A stretch of 64,000 bases of DNA from Pseudomonas poae (GTDB lineage Bacteria; Pseudomonadota; Gammaproteobacteria; Pseudomonadales; Pseudomonadaceae), in assembly GCF_001439785.1 (NCBI RefSeq), contig NZ_JYLI01000009.1, forward strand, positions 62,001 to 126,000, read 5' to 3'. Positions 1 through 7,788 of this stretch are shown piece after piece. The position numbers and the translations under genes are program-made. The notes below the pieces were generated by a model, which was not told the origin of the DNA, made no database searches, and was given only the letters and a program-made list of their open reading frames with translations. The first letter of the stretch is position 1, and each line of letters opens with the position of its first letter.

Positions 1-210
1 CATTATAAAGGTCCGCAATACCGGGTTTTCAGCGTGGCGTGCCACTCTGAAACCGAAGAACAAGTGGTGTTTTACCAAGCACTGTATGGCGATTACGGCT
101 TTTGGGTGCGTCCCTTGAGCATGTTCCTGGAGTCCGTCGAGGTTGACGGCGAGCAGGTCCCGCGCTTTGCTTTGGTGCAGGCCGAACCCAGTCTTTTTTC
201 AGGGCAATAA
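1..210 (+). CDS. DUF1653 family protein, 5' end cut by window
   Basis: The first 69 codons are open from base 1 to a TAA. The translation starts HYKGPQYRV and contains HSETEE, LYGDYGFWVRP and MFLESVE, which is the pattern of the small DUF1653 family (about 65-75 residues). Nearly the whole domain is therefore present and only the start codon and perhaps a few residues are missing. The function of the family is not established. It lies upstream of topA in the same direction, with a short gap and no clear terminator between them, so cotranscription is possible. The domain call comes from recalled family sequences. Confidence 0.75.
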   Translation, partial: HYKGPQYRVFSVACHSETEEQVVFYQALYGDYGFWVRPLSMFLESVEVDGEQVPRFALVQAEPSLFSGQ

Positions 211-324
211 CGGCAGGTCGCGCAGAATGCTGCGCTTGACCTCACCTTGTCGCCACTATATATAGCGTTGCCGCGTCAGGCGCCAACTGCCTTTCACTTC
301 TCGAATTCAGGAATTTTCCGATCC

Positions 325-2946
325 ATGGGCAAATCGCTGGTCATTGTGGAATCCCCGGCTAAGGCCAAGACCATCAACAAGTACTTGGGCAACGAGTACG
401 TGGTGAAGTCGAGTATCGGCCATATCCGAGACCTGCCCACCAGCGGTTCGGCTAGCGCCAGCAAGGAGCCTGCCGCCAAGCGCGGCAAGGCCGCCGCGGG
501 CGAAGGTCCGGTACTCACGCCAAAAGAGAAAGCGCGCAAGCAGCTGGTCTCGCGCATGGGTGTGGACCCGGATCATGGCTGGAAGGCCAAGTACGAAATC
601 CTTCCGGGCAAGGAAAAGGTCATCGAAGAGCTGCGCCGGCTCGCCAAGGATGCTGACACCATCTATCTCGCGACGGACTTGGACCGCGAAGGGGAAGCCA
701 TTGCCTGGCACCTGCGCGAAGCCATCGGCGGTGACGACAGCCGCTACAAGCGAGTGGTGTTCAACGAAATCACCAAGAAAGCCATCCAGGAAGCGTTTTC
801 CAGGCCGGGCGAGCTGGACATTGACCGCGTCAACGCACAGCAGGCGCGTCGTTTCCTTGATCGTGTGGTGGGTTACATGGTTTCGCCGCTGCTGTGGGCG
901 AAGATTGCCCGTGGTCTGTCCGCCGGCCGGGTGCAATCGGTAGCGGTCAAACTGGTGGTGGAGCGTGAGCGCGAGATTCGTGCGTTCAACCCCGAAGAGT
1001 ACTGGGAAGTCCACGCGGACCTCGGCACCGCCAAGGGCAACAATGTGCGCTTTGAAGTCGCCCGTGAAAAAGGCGAGGCGTTCAAGCCGCTGAACGAAGC
1101 CCAGGCCATGGCCGCGCTGGAGAAGCTCAAGGCTTCCAGCTACAGCATCGTCAAACGTGAAGACAAGCCGACCAGCAGCAAGCCGTCCGCGCCGTTCATC
1201 ACTTCCACCCTGCAGCAGGCCGCCAGCAACCGCCTGGGCTTCGGTGTGAAGAAAACCATGATGATGGCCCAGCGTTTGTACGAAGCCGGCTACATCACCT
1301 ACATGCGTACCGACTCCACCAACCTGTCCCAGGACGCGGTGGCAATGGCACGTACTTATATCGAGAGCGAATTCGGCAAGAAGTACCTGCCGGAGAAACC
1401 GAACGTCTACAGCAGCAAGGAAGGCGCCCAGGAGGCTCACGAAGCGATTCGTCCTTCCGACGCCAACACTGAGCCAAGCAAGCTGAGCGGCATGGAACGC
1501 GATGCCGAGCGTCTGTACGAGCTGATCTGGCGTCAGTTCCTGGCGTGCCAGATGCTGCCGGCGCAGTACCTGTCCACCACGGTGAGCGTGGGTGCTGGCG
1601 ACTTCGAGCTGCGTGCCAAGGGCCGTATCCTCAAGTTTGACGGCTACACCCGCGTGATGCCGCAAATCGCCAAGCCCGGCGATGACGATGTACTGCCGGA
1701 CATGGCTCAGGGCGATACGCTGAAGCTGATCAAGCTCGACCCGTCCCAGCACTTCACCAAGCCACCGGCCCGTTATTCGGAAGCCAGCCTGGTCAAGGAG
1801 ATGGAAAAACGTGGCATCGGTCGTCCTTCGACCTACGCGGCAATCATCTCCACCATCCAGGACCGTGGTTACGTGGCGCTGCACAACCGTCGTTTCTATT
1901 CGGAAAAGATGGGCGACATCGTCACCGAGCGTCTGTCCGAGAGCTTCTCCAACCTCATGGACTACGGCTTCACCGCCGGCATGGAAGAGAACCTCGATGA
2001 CGTGGCCCAGGGCGAGCGCGACTGGAAGAACGTGCTGGACGAGTTCTACGGCGACTTCAAGAAGAAGCTCGAGGTGGCCGAAAGCCCAGACACCGGCATG
2101 CGCGCCAATCAGCCAGTGATGACCGATATTCCGTGCCTGACCTGCGGCCGGCCGATGCAGATTCGTACGGCGTCCACTGGCGTGTTCCTTGGCTGCTCGG
2201 GCTACAGCCTGCCGCCCAAAGAGCGCTGCAAGGCCACCGTCAACCTGGTGCCGGGCGATGAAATCGCCGCCGATGACGAGGGTGAATCCGAGTCGCTGGT
2301 ACTGCGTGGCAAGCATCGCTGCCCGATTTGCAGCACCGCAATGGACGCTTACCTGCTGGATGAGAAGCACAAGTTGCACATCTGCGGTAACAACCCGGAC
2401 TGCAACGGTTACGAGATCGAAGAGGGTACTTACCGCATCAAAGGCTACGAAGGGCCAAGCCTGGAATGCGACAAGTGCGGCAGTGAAATGCAGCTCAAGA
2501 CCGGCCGTTTCGGCAAGTTCTTCGGTTGCACCAACCCAACCTGCAAGAACACCCGCAAGCTGCTCAAGAGCGGTGATGCCGCGCCACCGAAGATGGACCC
2601 GGTGAAGATGCCCGAGCTCAAGTGCGAGAAGGTCAACGACACCTACATTCTGCGCGACGGTGCCTCGGGGCTGTTCCTGGCTGCGAGCCAGTTCCCGAAA
2701 AACCGCGAGACCCGTGCACCGCTGGTGCTGGAAATCGTGCCGCACAAGGACGAAATCGATCCCAAGTACCACTTCCTGTGTGAAGCGCCGAAGAAGGACC
2801 CGGATGGTCGCCCAGCCGTGATCCGCTACAGCCGCAAAACCAAGGAACAGTACGTGCAGACCGAAGTGGACGGCAAGCCGACTGGCTGGAAAGCCTTCTA
2901 CGACGGCGGCAAGTGGAAGGTGGAAGACAAGCGCCAGGGCGCTTGA
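325..2946 (+). CDS. topA: DNA topoisomerase I
   Basis: This type IA topoisomerase (873 aa) relaxes negative supercoils by cutting one strand through a phosphotyrosine. The start [16 protein letters not shown] is the canonical N-terminus; an in-frame codon 78 bases upstream would add an unrelated leader, and AGGAA precedes the chosen ATG. The TOPRIM acidic motif DLDREGEA lies near residue 120. The active-site tyrosine is in [10 protein letters not shown], near residue 326. The C-terminal third carries Cys4 zinc-ribbon units beginning CLTCGRP, CPIC and CDKCGS, followed by a basic tail. Length and domain order match the Pseudomonas and E. coli enzymes. A strong terminator follows, so the unit ends here. 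Confidence 0.98.
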   Translation: MGKSLVIVESPAKAKTINKYLGNEYVVKSSIGHIRDLPTSGSASASKEPAAKRGKAAAGEGPVLTPKEKARKQLVSRMGVDPDHGWKAKYEILPGKEKVIEELRRLAKDADTIYLATDLDREGEAIAWHLREAIGGDDSRYKRVVFNEITKKAIQEAFSRPGELDIDRVNAQQARRFLDRVVGYMVSPLLWAKIARGLSAGRVQSVAVKLVVEREREIRAFNPEEYWEVHADLGTAKGNNVRFEVAREKGEAFKPLNEAQAMAALEKLKASSYSIVKREDKPTSSKPSAPFITSTLQQAASNRLGFGVKKTMMMAQRLYEAGYITYMRTDSTNLSQDAVAMARTYIESEFGKKYLPEKPNVYSSKEGAQEAHEAIRPSDANTEPSKLSGMERDAERLYELIWRQFLACQMLPAQYLSTTVSVGAGDFELRAKGRILKFDGYTRVMPQIAKPGDDDVLPDMAQGDTLKLIKLDPSQHFTKPPARYSEASLVKEMEKRGIGRPSTYAAIISTIQDRGYVALHNRRFYSEKMGDIVTERLSESFSNLMDYGFTAGMEENLDDVAQGERDWKNVLDEFYGDFKKKLEVAESPDTGMRANQPVMTDIPCLTCGRPMQIRTASTGVFLGCSGYSLPPKERCKATVNLVPGDEIAADDEGESESLVLRGKHRCPICSTAMDAYLLDEKHKLHICGNNPDCNGYEIEEGTYRIKGYEGPSLECDKCGSEMQLKTGRFGKFFGCTNPTCKNTRKLLKSGDAAPPKMDPVKMPELKCEKVNDTYILRDGASGLFLAASQFPKNRETRAPLVLEIVPHKDEIDPKYHFLCEAPKKDPDGRPAVIRYSRKTKEQYVQTEVDGKPTGWKAFYDGGKWKVEDKRQGA

Positions 2947-2967
2947 TTCGCTAGTCTGTTAAGGTTG

Positions 2968-2999
2968 AAAGCCGTCTGTATAGACGGCTTTTGCTTTTT
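2968..2999 (+). terminator. Intrinsic terminator after topA
   Basis: A 10-bp perfect stem (AAAGCCGTCT / AGACGGCTTT) with the 4-base loop GTAT is followed by a T-rich tract. It sits 21 bases after the topA stop codon. Confidence 0.85.
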
Positions 3000-3061
3000 G
3001 TAGGAGCGCGTTTGCTCCCGCACTGTCAGCGTCAGGCCTATTCGTTGTGGAGATTGCCGTC

Positions 3062-3583
3062 ATGGCCAACGAACTCTATACCCGTACCAACCAGAAAATT
3101 TACTTCGCGGGTTTGTCTCTGGAGGCCCTCGGCCGTGCCGAGCAAGGCAAGGAGATGAATGCTATCGCGCTGGTCCAGGCGGGGCGGGAAGCCGCCTTGT
3201 TTCATCTGTATGGTGCTTTGCTGGGGCTGTGCCATGAAATAGCCGGGTACTACCGCCTGCCACAGGCCGGTGCGCCCCGTGCTGAACTGATCATGACCCG
3301 AGAAGTGCTGGAGAGCATGGCTATTCCCGAGCTGGCCGAGCTGGTGGAAATGGCCCAGAGCCCGGACAGCTGGATAGCACGCTTGCTCAAGGCCCATGCC
3401 GATATGTTCCAGCCGCCGCGTGTGCCTCACGTGCCCAAGGGGGATGTGACACAGCCTTTGATTGTGGCGGTTTCGCTGGAAGACGATGAGCCCAAGCCGT
3501 TGAGCCGCGAGGAGTTGGAAAGCTGGCGCCAGGAGTTGAAGGAGCTGGCGTTGCGCTTTCGCGAAGGGTTGAACGAGTGCTGA
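3062..3583 (+). CDS. Conserved Pseudomonas protein, DUF6586-like (PA3010 type)
   Basis: A 173-aa soluble protein starting MANELYTRTNQKIYF, without signal peptide or membrane segments. An upstream in-frame GTG would add five residues; I chose the ATG because GTGGAGA lies 9 bases before it. The sequence is mostly helical, with a charged C-terminal segment rich in Glu, Leu and Arg. Its position directly after topA, with the next small gene and sulA-lexA beyond, matches the hypothetical gene next to topA in P. aeruginosa. The function is unknown. It appears monocistronic, lying between the topA terminator and a repeat element. Confidence 0.85.
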   Translation: MANELYTRTNQKIYFAGLSLEALGRAEQGKEMNAIALVQAGREAALFHLYGALLGLCHEIAGYYRLPQAGAPRAELIMTREVLESMAIPELAELVEMAQSPDSWIARLLKAHADMFQPPRVPHVPKGDVTQPLIVAVSLEDDEPKPLSREELESWRQELKELALRFREGLNEC

Positions 3584-3692
3584 AACGGCGTCACTGATGC
3601 TTACAGATCAAAGCCGTGGGAGATTCCAGCGCCGTCGCGCAGCAAACTGGAGTCTCTGTGGCTAGGGGTTTTTTTGTGTCTATCGGGCTTTT

Positions 3693-3827
3693 TGTGGCGA
3701 GCGGGCTTGCCCCGCGTTGGGGTGCGAAGCGCCCCCACTCCAGCAAAACGCGGTGTACCTGATACGGCTCAGCACCTGGTTTTGGGGCTGCTGCGCAGCC
3801 CAGCGCGGGGCAAGCCCGCTCGCCACA
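3693..3827 (+). repeat. REPIN-like palindromic element, copy 1 (135 bp)
   Basis: The element begins TGTGGCGAGCGGGCTTGCC and ends with its inverted counterpart GGCAAGCCCGCTCGCCACA. Internal hairpins lie between (a GGGGTGCGAAGCGCCCC arm and a GGGGCTGCTGCGCAGCCC arm). A second copy of exactly the same length lies after nagZ. The paired inverted REP ends are typical of REPIN/MITE-like units mobilised by RAYT transposases in the P. fluorescens group. It fills most of the gap between the DUF6586-like gene and the next small gene; I see no gene in that gap. Confidence 0.85.
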
Positions 3828-3932
3828 GGTGTGTAGTTGCCTGAAATAGCTCATGCTTTTGCACTAAAGCGCCATTCATCAAGCCGTAAAGAAACCTCTT
3901 CAGATCCACAGCGACGTCGAGTGGATGACTGA

Positions 3933-3938
3933 TATAAT
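3933..3938 (+). promoter_or_regulatory. Putative -10 box for the small gene upstream of sulA
   Basis: A perfect TATAAT lies 29 bases before the ATG of the following 77-codon gene. The matching -35 position (around 3910-3915) is weak, so this is only a partial sigma-70 promoter. Confidence 0.5.
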
Positions 3939-3966
3939 CGCGGCCTTTCGTGGAGAACAAACTTTT

Positions 3967-4200
3967 ATGCCGACGTCCTTTCTGGAAATTGTTGAACTGC
4001 CTGACGGCCGCATTGAGCTGCGCCGGGCTGAGGACGAGGGTTCTCTGGTTATTCTGGACTTTTCCGAGGACGCCAAGGCGTTCCTGCAAGGTCAGCACGT
4101 GGAAGTGGCGAAAGCCATGTTGAGCGTAGGTGTGCAGATGGCCGGTCGCCTGGCTGAAGGCGAGCCGGAGAAAGACGATGGCCCGAAGGTGCTTCACTGA
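3967..4200 (+). CDS. Small conserved Pseudomonas protein (PA3009 type)
   Basis: A 77-aa acidic protein, MPTSFLEIVELPDGRIELRR onward, unusually rich in Glu and Asp. The ATG is preceded by GGAGA at good spacing; a longer frame upstream would start inside the promoter. It has no signal peptide or motif I can name. It converges on sulA, whose end is 57 bases away on the other strand. A homologue sits at the same place in other Pseudomonas genomes (inference from synteny). Function unknown. Confidence 0.75.
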   Translation: MPTSFLEIVELPDGRIELRRAEDEGSLVILDFSEDAKAFLQGQHVEVAKAMLSVGVQMAGRLAEGEPEKDDGPKVLH

Positions 4201-4257
4201 ATCATTGCCAAGGTTAAGGGATTTGTTGTGACAATCCCGCTTGCCACAGAGCCCTGT

Positions 4258-4731
4258 TTATCCCAGTCGAATATTCAAACTCTGCGCATCTCCCGTGCGA
4301 GCAGCACTGATCAGTTGCTGCTTGGCCGTCGCGTTCAAAGGATTCAACCAGCTCACCACCGTATGGCTACGGCCCAGGCGTAACGCTTCGCAGGTTAACT
4401 GCTGTGCGCTTTGCAGGCCGCGTGGCTGCAGTAACAGGATACGCTCGCGGTTAAGGCCGGCGTCCCGCAGCCAAGCCTGGGTAAGGCTGGCGGGCGGGGC
4501 GATCAACGTCAACCAGCGCGCGTCCTGCTCGTCGCTTAATTCCCGAAGAATAGGCGCCAGCAGGTTCAGGCAGTTCCCGGCAGCACCACGCAACGACAAT
4601 TCACTGAACGCCTCGGCTTCGGACTCCCACGGGGCCTCGACCGTTTCCTTGAGCAGCGGCGCAAGTGGCTGAGCCATGAAGGCCTCAAAGAGCGACAGTT
4701 GTGCCTGTTGTGGTGTGTGCATGAACTGCAT
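4258..4731 (-). CDS. sulA: SOS cell-division inhibitor SulA
   Basis: The product (157 aa) blocks FtsZ assembly after DNA damage. The RecA-like SulA fold is recognisable in the central stretch RWLTLIAPPASLTQAWL and in LLQPRGLQSAQQL, with the conserved SWLNPL segment near the C-terminus. The ATG is preceded by GGAGG. It lies 8 bases downstream of lexA on the same strand, so the repressor and the division inhibitor form one LexA-controlled operon. This is the Pseudomonas arrangement; E. coli sulA stands alone. The protein diverges enough from the enterobacterial form that identity rests partly on this context. Confidence 0.9.
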   Translation of the reverse strand: MQFMHTPQQAQLSLFEAFMAQPLAPLLKETVEAPWESEAEAFSELSLRGAAGNCLNLLAPILRELSDEQDARWLTLIAPPASLTQAWLRDAGLNRERILLLQPRGLQSAQQLTCEALRLGRSHTVVSWLNPLNATAKQQLISAARTGDAQSLNIRLG

Positions 4732-4739
4732 GATGCCTC

Positions 4740-5348
4740 CTAACGGCGTATGACGCCGACACTCAAGCCTTCGATCACCAGGTCCTGATCTTTCAGGTTC
4801 ACTTCAATCGGGGCGAACTCAGGGTTCTCGGCCAGCAGCCAGACTTTGCTGCCTTCACGCTTGAAGCGCTTGACCGTCACCTCATCGCCGATACGGGCAA
4901 CGACGATCTGACCGTTACGCGCTTCGCGGGTGGTGTGAACGGCCAGCAGGTCGCCGTCGAAGATGCCCACGTCCTTCATGCTCATGCCATGTACCCGCAG
5001 CAGGTAGTCGGCGCGAGGGTGAAAGAACGTCGGATTGATGTTGCAGGATTCTTCGACGTGCTGTTGCGCAAGGATCGGCGCACCGGCAGCGACTCGGCCA
5101 ATGATTGGCAGGGTCGACTCGTCCGCCTTGGCTTCAAAGCCGGGGATGCGAATACCCCGTGAAGCGCCTGGGGTCATCTCGATGGCGCCTTTGCGGGCGA
5201 GGGCCTTGAGGTGTTCTTCAGCGGCATTGGGGGATTTGAATCCCAGCTCCAGCGCAATTTCCGCTCGGGTCGGCGGGTAGCCGTTGTCATCGAGGCAGCG
5301 CTTGATAAAAGCCAGAATCTCAGCTTGGCGTGGCGTCAGTTTTAGCAT
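4740..5348 (-). CDS. lexA: LexA repressor
   Basis: SOS master repressor and self-cleaving serine protease, 202 aa. The N-terminal winged-helix domain starts [14 protein letters not shown], with the recognition region at [12 protein letters not shown]. The autocleavage site is Ala-Gly in RVAAGAPIL (residues 88-89). The catalytic dyad is Ser123 in GMSMKDVG and Lys160 in VTVKRFKR. Two LexA boxes precede the gene, consistent with autorepression. sulA follows in the same operon. Confidence 0.98.
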   Translation of the reverse strand: MLKLTPRQAEILAFIKRCLDDNGYPPTRAEIALELGFKSPNAAEEHLKALARKGAIEMTPGASRGIRIPGFEAKADESTLPIIGRVAAGAPILAQQHVEESCNINPTFFHPRADYLLRVHGMSMKDVGIFDGDLLAVHTTREARNGQIVVARIGDEVTVKRFKREGSKVWLLAENPEFAPIEVNLKDQDLVIEGLSVGVIRR

Positions 5349-5358
5349 GTTGATCGCT

Positions 5359-5410
5359 CTGTCTTTTTATACAGTGACTGGGATTATATACAGTGAACTG
5401 CGCTTGGCAA
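5359..5410 (-). promoter_or_regulatory. lexA-sulA promoter with two LexA boxes
   Basis: On the minus strand a -35 TTGCCA (5405-5410) and a -10 TATAAT (5383-5388) are separated by 16 bases. Two 16-base SOS boxes of the form CTG-N10-CAG lie here: CTGTATATAATCCCAG (5378-5393), which covers the -10, and CTGTATAAAAAGACAG (5359-5374), downstream of it. Together they should give tight autorepression of lexA and sulA. Confidence 0.9.
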
Positions 5411-5552
5411 TCATCCTTTTCCACGCCTCCGCTGGACGGTCATTCCGCAGGCTTCCCATAAGCGAGAGACAGCGCTGCCTACGCCCCGTCAGAGATGTGA
5501 TTAAATACCGATGAGAAAGGTGACTGCCCGGCCGGAAAACGAACTCTCAGGC

Positions 5553-5596
5553 TTGACAAGACACACCTTGAAACGTATGTTTCAAACAAGTGTTTG
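5553..5596 (+). promoter_or_regulatory. psrA promoter and PsrA operators
   Basis: TTGACA (5553-5558) and TATGTT (5576-5581) are separated by 17 bases. Two adjoining palindromes overlap the -10 and the start region: GAAACGTATGTTTC (5570-5583) and CAAACAAGTGTTTG (5583-5596). Both resemble the published PsrA motif (G/C)AAAC-N2-4-GTTT(G/C). The layout indicates negative autoregulation. Confidence 0.85.
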
Positions 5597-5611
5597 TCAG
5601 GCGGAGTAGCC

Positions 5612-6319
5612 ATGGCCCAGTCGGAAACCGTTGAACGCATTCTCGATGCCGCCGAGCAATTGTTCGCGGAGAAAGGATTCGCCGAAACTTCATTGCGCCT
5701 GATCACCAGTAAGGCCGGGGTCAACCTGGCTGCGGTGAACTACCATTTCGGCTCGAAAAAAGCCTTGATCCAGGCGGTTTTTTCGCGCTTTCTGGGTCCG
5801 TTCTGCGCCAGCCTCGACCGCGAGCTTGAGCGCCGCCAGACCAAGGCCGACCATAAGCCGAGCCTGGAAGACCTGCTGGAGATGCTCGTCGAGCAGGCGT
5901 TGGTGGTTCAACCGCGCAGCGGAAACGATCTGTCGATCTTCATGCGTTTGCTGGGCTTGGCGTTCAGCCAGAGCCAGGGCCACCTGCGTCGTTACCTGGA
6001 AGACATGTACGGCAAGGTGTTCCGTCGCTACATGTTGCTGGTCAACGAAGCCGCTCCGCGCATTCCGCCCATCGAACTGTTCTGGCGCGTGCATTTCATG
6101 CTGGGCGCGGCTGCGTTCAGCATGTCCGGCATCAAGGCGCTGCGCGCAATTGCCGAGACCGATTTCGGCGTCAACACCTCCATCGAGCAAGTGATGCGCC
6201 TGATGGTGCCGTTCCTGGCCGCCGGCATGCGCGCCGAGACCGGCGTCACCGACCCTGCCATGGCTGATGCCCAGTTGCGCCCACGCAGCAAAACGGCGCC
6301 AGTGCCCGCCAAGGTTTGA
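5612..6319 (+). CDS. psrA: TetR-family fatty-acid-responsive regulator PsrA
   Basis: A 235-aa TetR-type regulator. The DNA-binding domain is residues 1-55, with the helix-turn-helix around TSLRLITSKAGVNLAAVNYH followed by FGSKKALI. The rest is the ligand and dimer domain. In Pseudomonas, PsrA senses long-chain fatty acids, represses fadBA-type beta-oxidation genes and itself, and activates rpoS. GGCGGAG precedes the ATG; an in-frame codon six residues upstream lies inside the operator and is less likely. The position between lexA and nagZ is that of psrA in P. aeruginosa. The C-terminal 25 residues are disordered and basic. Confidence 0.95.
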   Translation: MAQSETVERILDAAEQLFAEKGFAETSLRLITSKAGVNLAAVNYHFGSKKALIQAVFSRFLGPFCASLDRELERRQTKADHKPSLEDLLEMLVEQALVVQPRSGNDLSIFMRLLGLAFSQSQGHLRRYLEDMYGKVFRRYMLLVNEAAPRIPPIELFWRVHFMLGAAAFSMSGIKALRAIAETDFGVNTSIEQVMRLMVPFLAAGMRAETGVTDPAMADAQLRPRSKTAPVPAKV

Positions 6320-6454
6320 CCGCTGTGGGTGTGCGTGGCCGCTTGCATCCGCTAAAGTAGCCGCCATGCCGATTTCAGCTATTTATTCACGACCTGTTGT
6401 GCTCACTGTCACGGGTGAGGGCGACGGGTTGTGTGCGTTATTAAAGGAAGGTTT

Positions 6455-7465
6455 ATGACTGCTGCCCTGCAGGGTTCTTTGATGGTCGACGTTGCCGGCA
6501 CATGGCTGACGGCCGAGGATCGCCACGTGTTGCGCCAGCCTGAGGTGGGCGGTCTGATCATTTTTGCGCGCAATATCGAGCACCCACGTCAGGTGCGCGA
6601 GCTGAGCGCGGCGATACGCGCGGTGCGCCCGGACCTGCTTTTGGCGGTTGATCAGGAAGGCGGCCGCGTACAGCGCCTGCGCCAGGGGTTTGTGCGCCTG
6701 CCGGCCATGCGTGCGCTGGCGGACAACCCCAACGCCGAATACCTGGCCGAGCAGTGCGGCTGGATCATGGCCACCGAAGTGCTGGCGGTTGGCCTGGACC
6801 TGAGCTTCGCCCCGGTGCTGGACCTGGATTACCAGCGCAGCGCCGTGGTGGGCACCCGTGCCTTCGAAGGCGACCCCGAACGCGCCGCCGTACTCGCGGG
6901 GGCCTTTATTCGCGGCATGAACAGTGCAGGCATGGCCGCCACCGGCAAGCACTTCCCCGGCCACGGTTGGGCCGAGGCGGACTCCCACGTCGCCATTCCC
7001 AATGACGAACGCAGTCTGGAGCAGATTCGCGCCAACGACCTGGTGCCTTTCGCGCGCCTGAGTCGGCAATTGGCGGCGGTGATGCCGGCGCACGTTATCT
7101 ACCCGCAGGTTGACGCCCAGCCGGCCGGCTTCTCGCGTCGTTGGTTGCAGGACATCCTGCGCGGCGAGTTGCAATTTGACGGCGTGATTTTCAGCGATGA
7201 CTTGTCCATGGCCGGCGCCCATGTGGTCGGCGACGCCGCCAGTCGTATCGAAGCAGCGCTGAGCGCCGGCTGCGACATGGGGCTGGTGTGCAACGATCGC
7301 GCGGCCGCCGAGCTTGCACTCACCGCCGCGCAACGGATGAAGGTCACACCCTCTGCGCGCATCGCACGGATGCGCGGCCAGGCGATTGCCTCGACGGATT
7401 ACAAGCAGGATCCGCGTTGGATGATGGCGATGGGCGCGCTGCGGGACGCGCAGTTGATCGAGTGA
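6455..7465 (+). CDS. nagZ: Beta-N-acetylhexosaminidase NagZ (GH3)
   Basis: Cytoplasmic glycosidase (336 aa) that removes N-acetylglucosamine from anhydro-muropeptides in peptidoglycan recycling, and so influences AmpR-controlled beta-lactamase. GH3 signatures are clear: [11 protein letters not shown] near the N-terminus, the substrate and catalytic loop GKHFPGHG...DSH, and the nucleophile aspartate in [15 protein letters not shown] precedes the ATG. There is no signal peptide, as expected. In P. aeruginosa a phosphorylase gene follows nagZ; here a REPIN cluster follows instead. Confidence 0.97.
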   Translation: MTAALQGSLMVDVAGTWLTAEDRHVLRQPEVGGLIIFARNIEHPRQVRELSAAIRAVRPDLLLAVDQEGGRVQRLRQGFVRLPAMRALADNPNAEYLAEQCGWIMATEVLAVGLDLSFAPVLDLDYQRSAVVGTRAFEGDPERAAVLAGAFIRGMNSAGMAATGKHFPGHGWAEADSHVAIPNDERSLEQIRANDLVPFARLSRQLAAVMPAHVIYPQVDAQPAGFSRRWLQDILRGELQFDGVIFSDDLSMAGAHVVGDAASRIEAALSAGCDMGLVCNDRAAAELALTAAQRMKVTPSARIARMRGQAIASTDYKQDPRWMMAMGALRDAQLIE

Positions 7466-7585
7466 CAAAAGTGTTTGGCCATGGCTTCAGCTGTAGGAAG
7501 CATCTCACTTAATGGTAGGCATCAAGGCGCTGTTTGCGCCCCTGCCAGGTTGAGCACCGAATACCTCTGGGGCAAGCCCGCTTAT

Positions 7586-7720
7586 TGTGGCGAGCGGGCT
7601 TGCCCCGCGTTGGGGTGCGAAGCGCCCCCAATCCAGCCAAACGCGGTGTACCTGATACGGCTCAGCGCCTGGGTTTGGGGCTGCTGCGCAGCCCAACGCA
7701 GGACAAGCCTGCTCGCCACA
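7586..7720 (+). repeat. REPIN-like palindromic element, copy 2 (135 bp), with flanking half-REPs
   Basis: This is a near-identical, equal-length copy of the element at 3693-3827, with the same inverted ends and internal hairpins. A partial REP (GGGCAAGCCCGCTT) lies just upstream at about 7570. Another (GGGCTTGCCCGCTCGCCACA) lies just downstream at about 7753-7772. This makes a small REP cluster that occupies the 323-base gap between nagZ and the helicase gene; no gene is visible in it. Confidence 0.85.
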
Positions 7721-7788
7721 GGGCATCTGCGCTTAACTGAACTGCATTATTAGGGCTTGCCCGCTCGCCACAGAACCTCTCTATCCGG

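Noticed and set aside
307..2772. Long open frame on the strand opposite topA
   Set aside because: High G+C at third positions opens antisense frames; the translation is rich in His, Arg and Gln and has no domain. The topA frame is certain.
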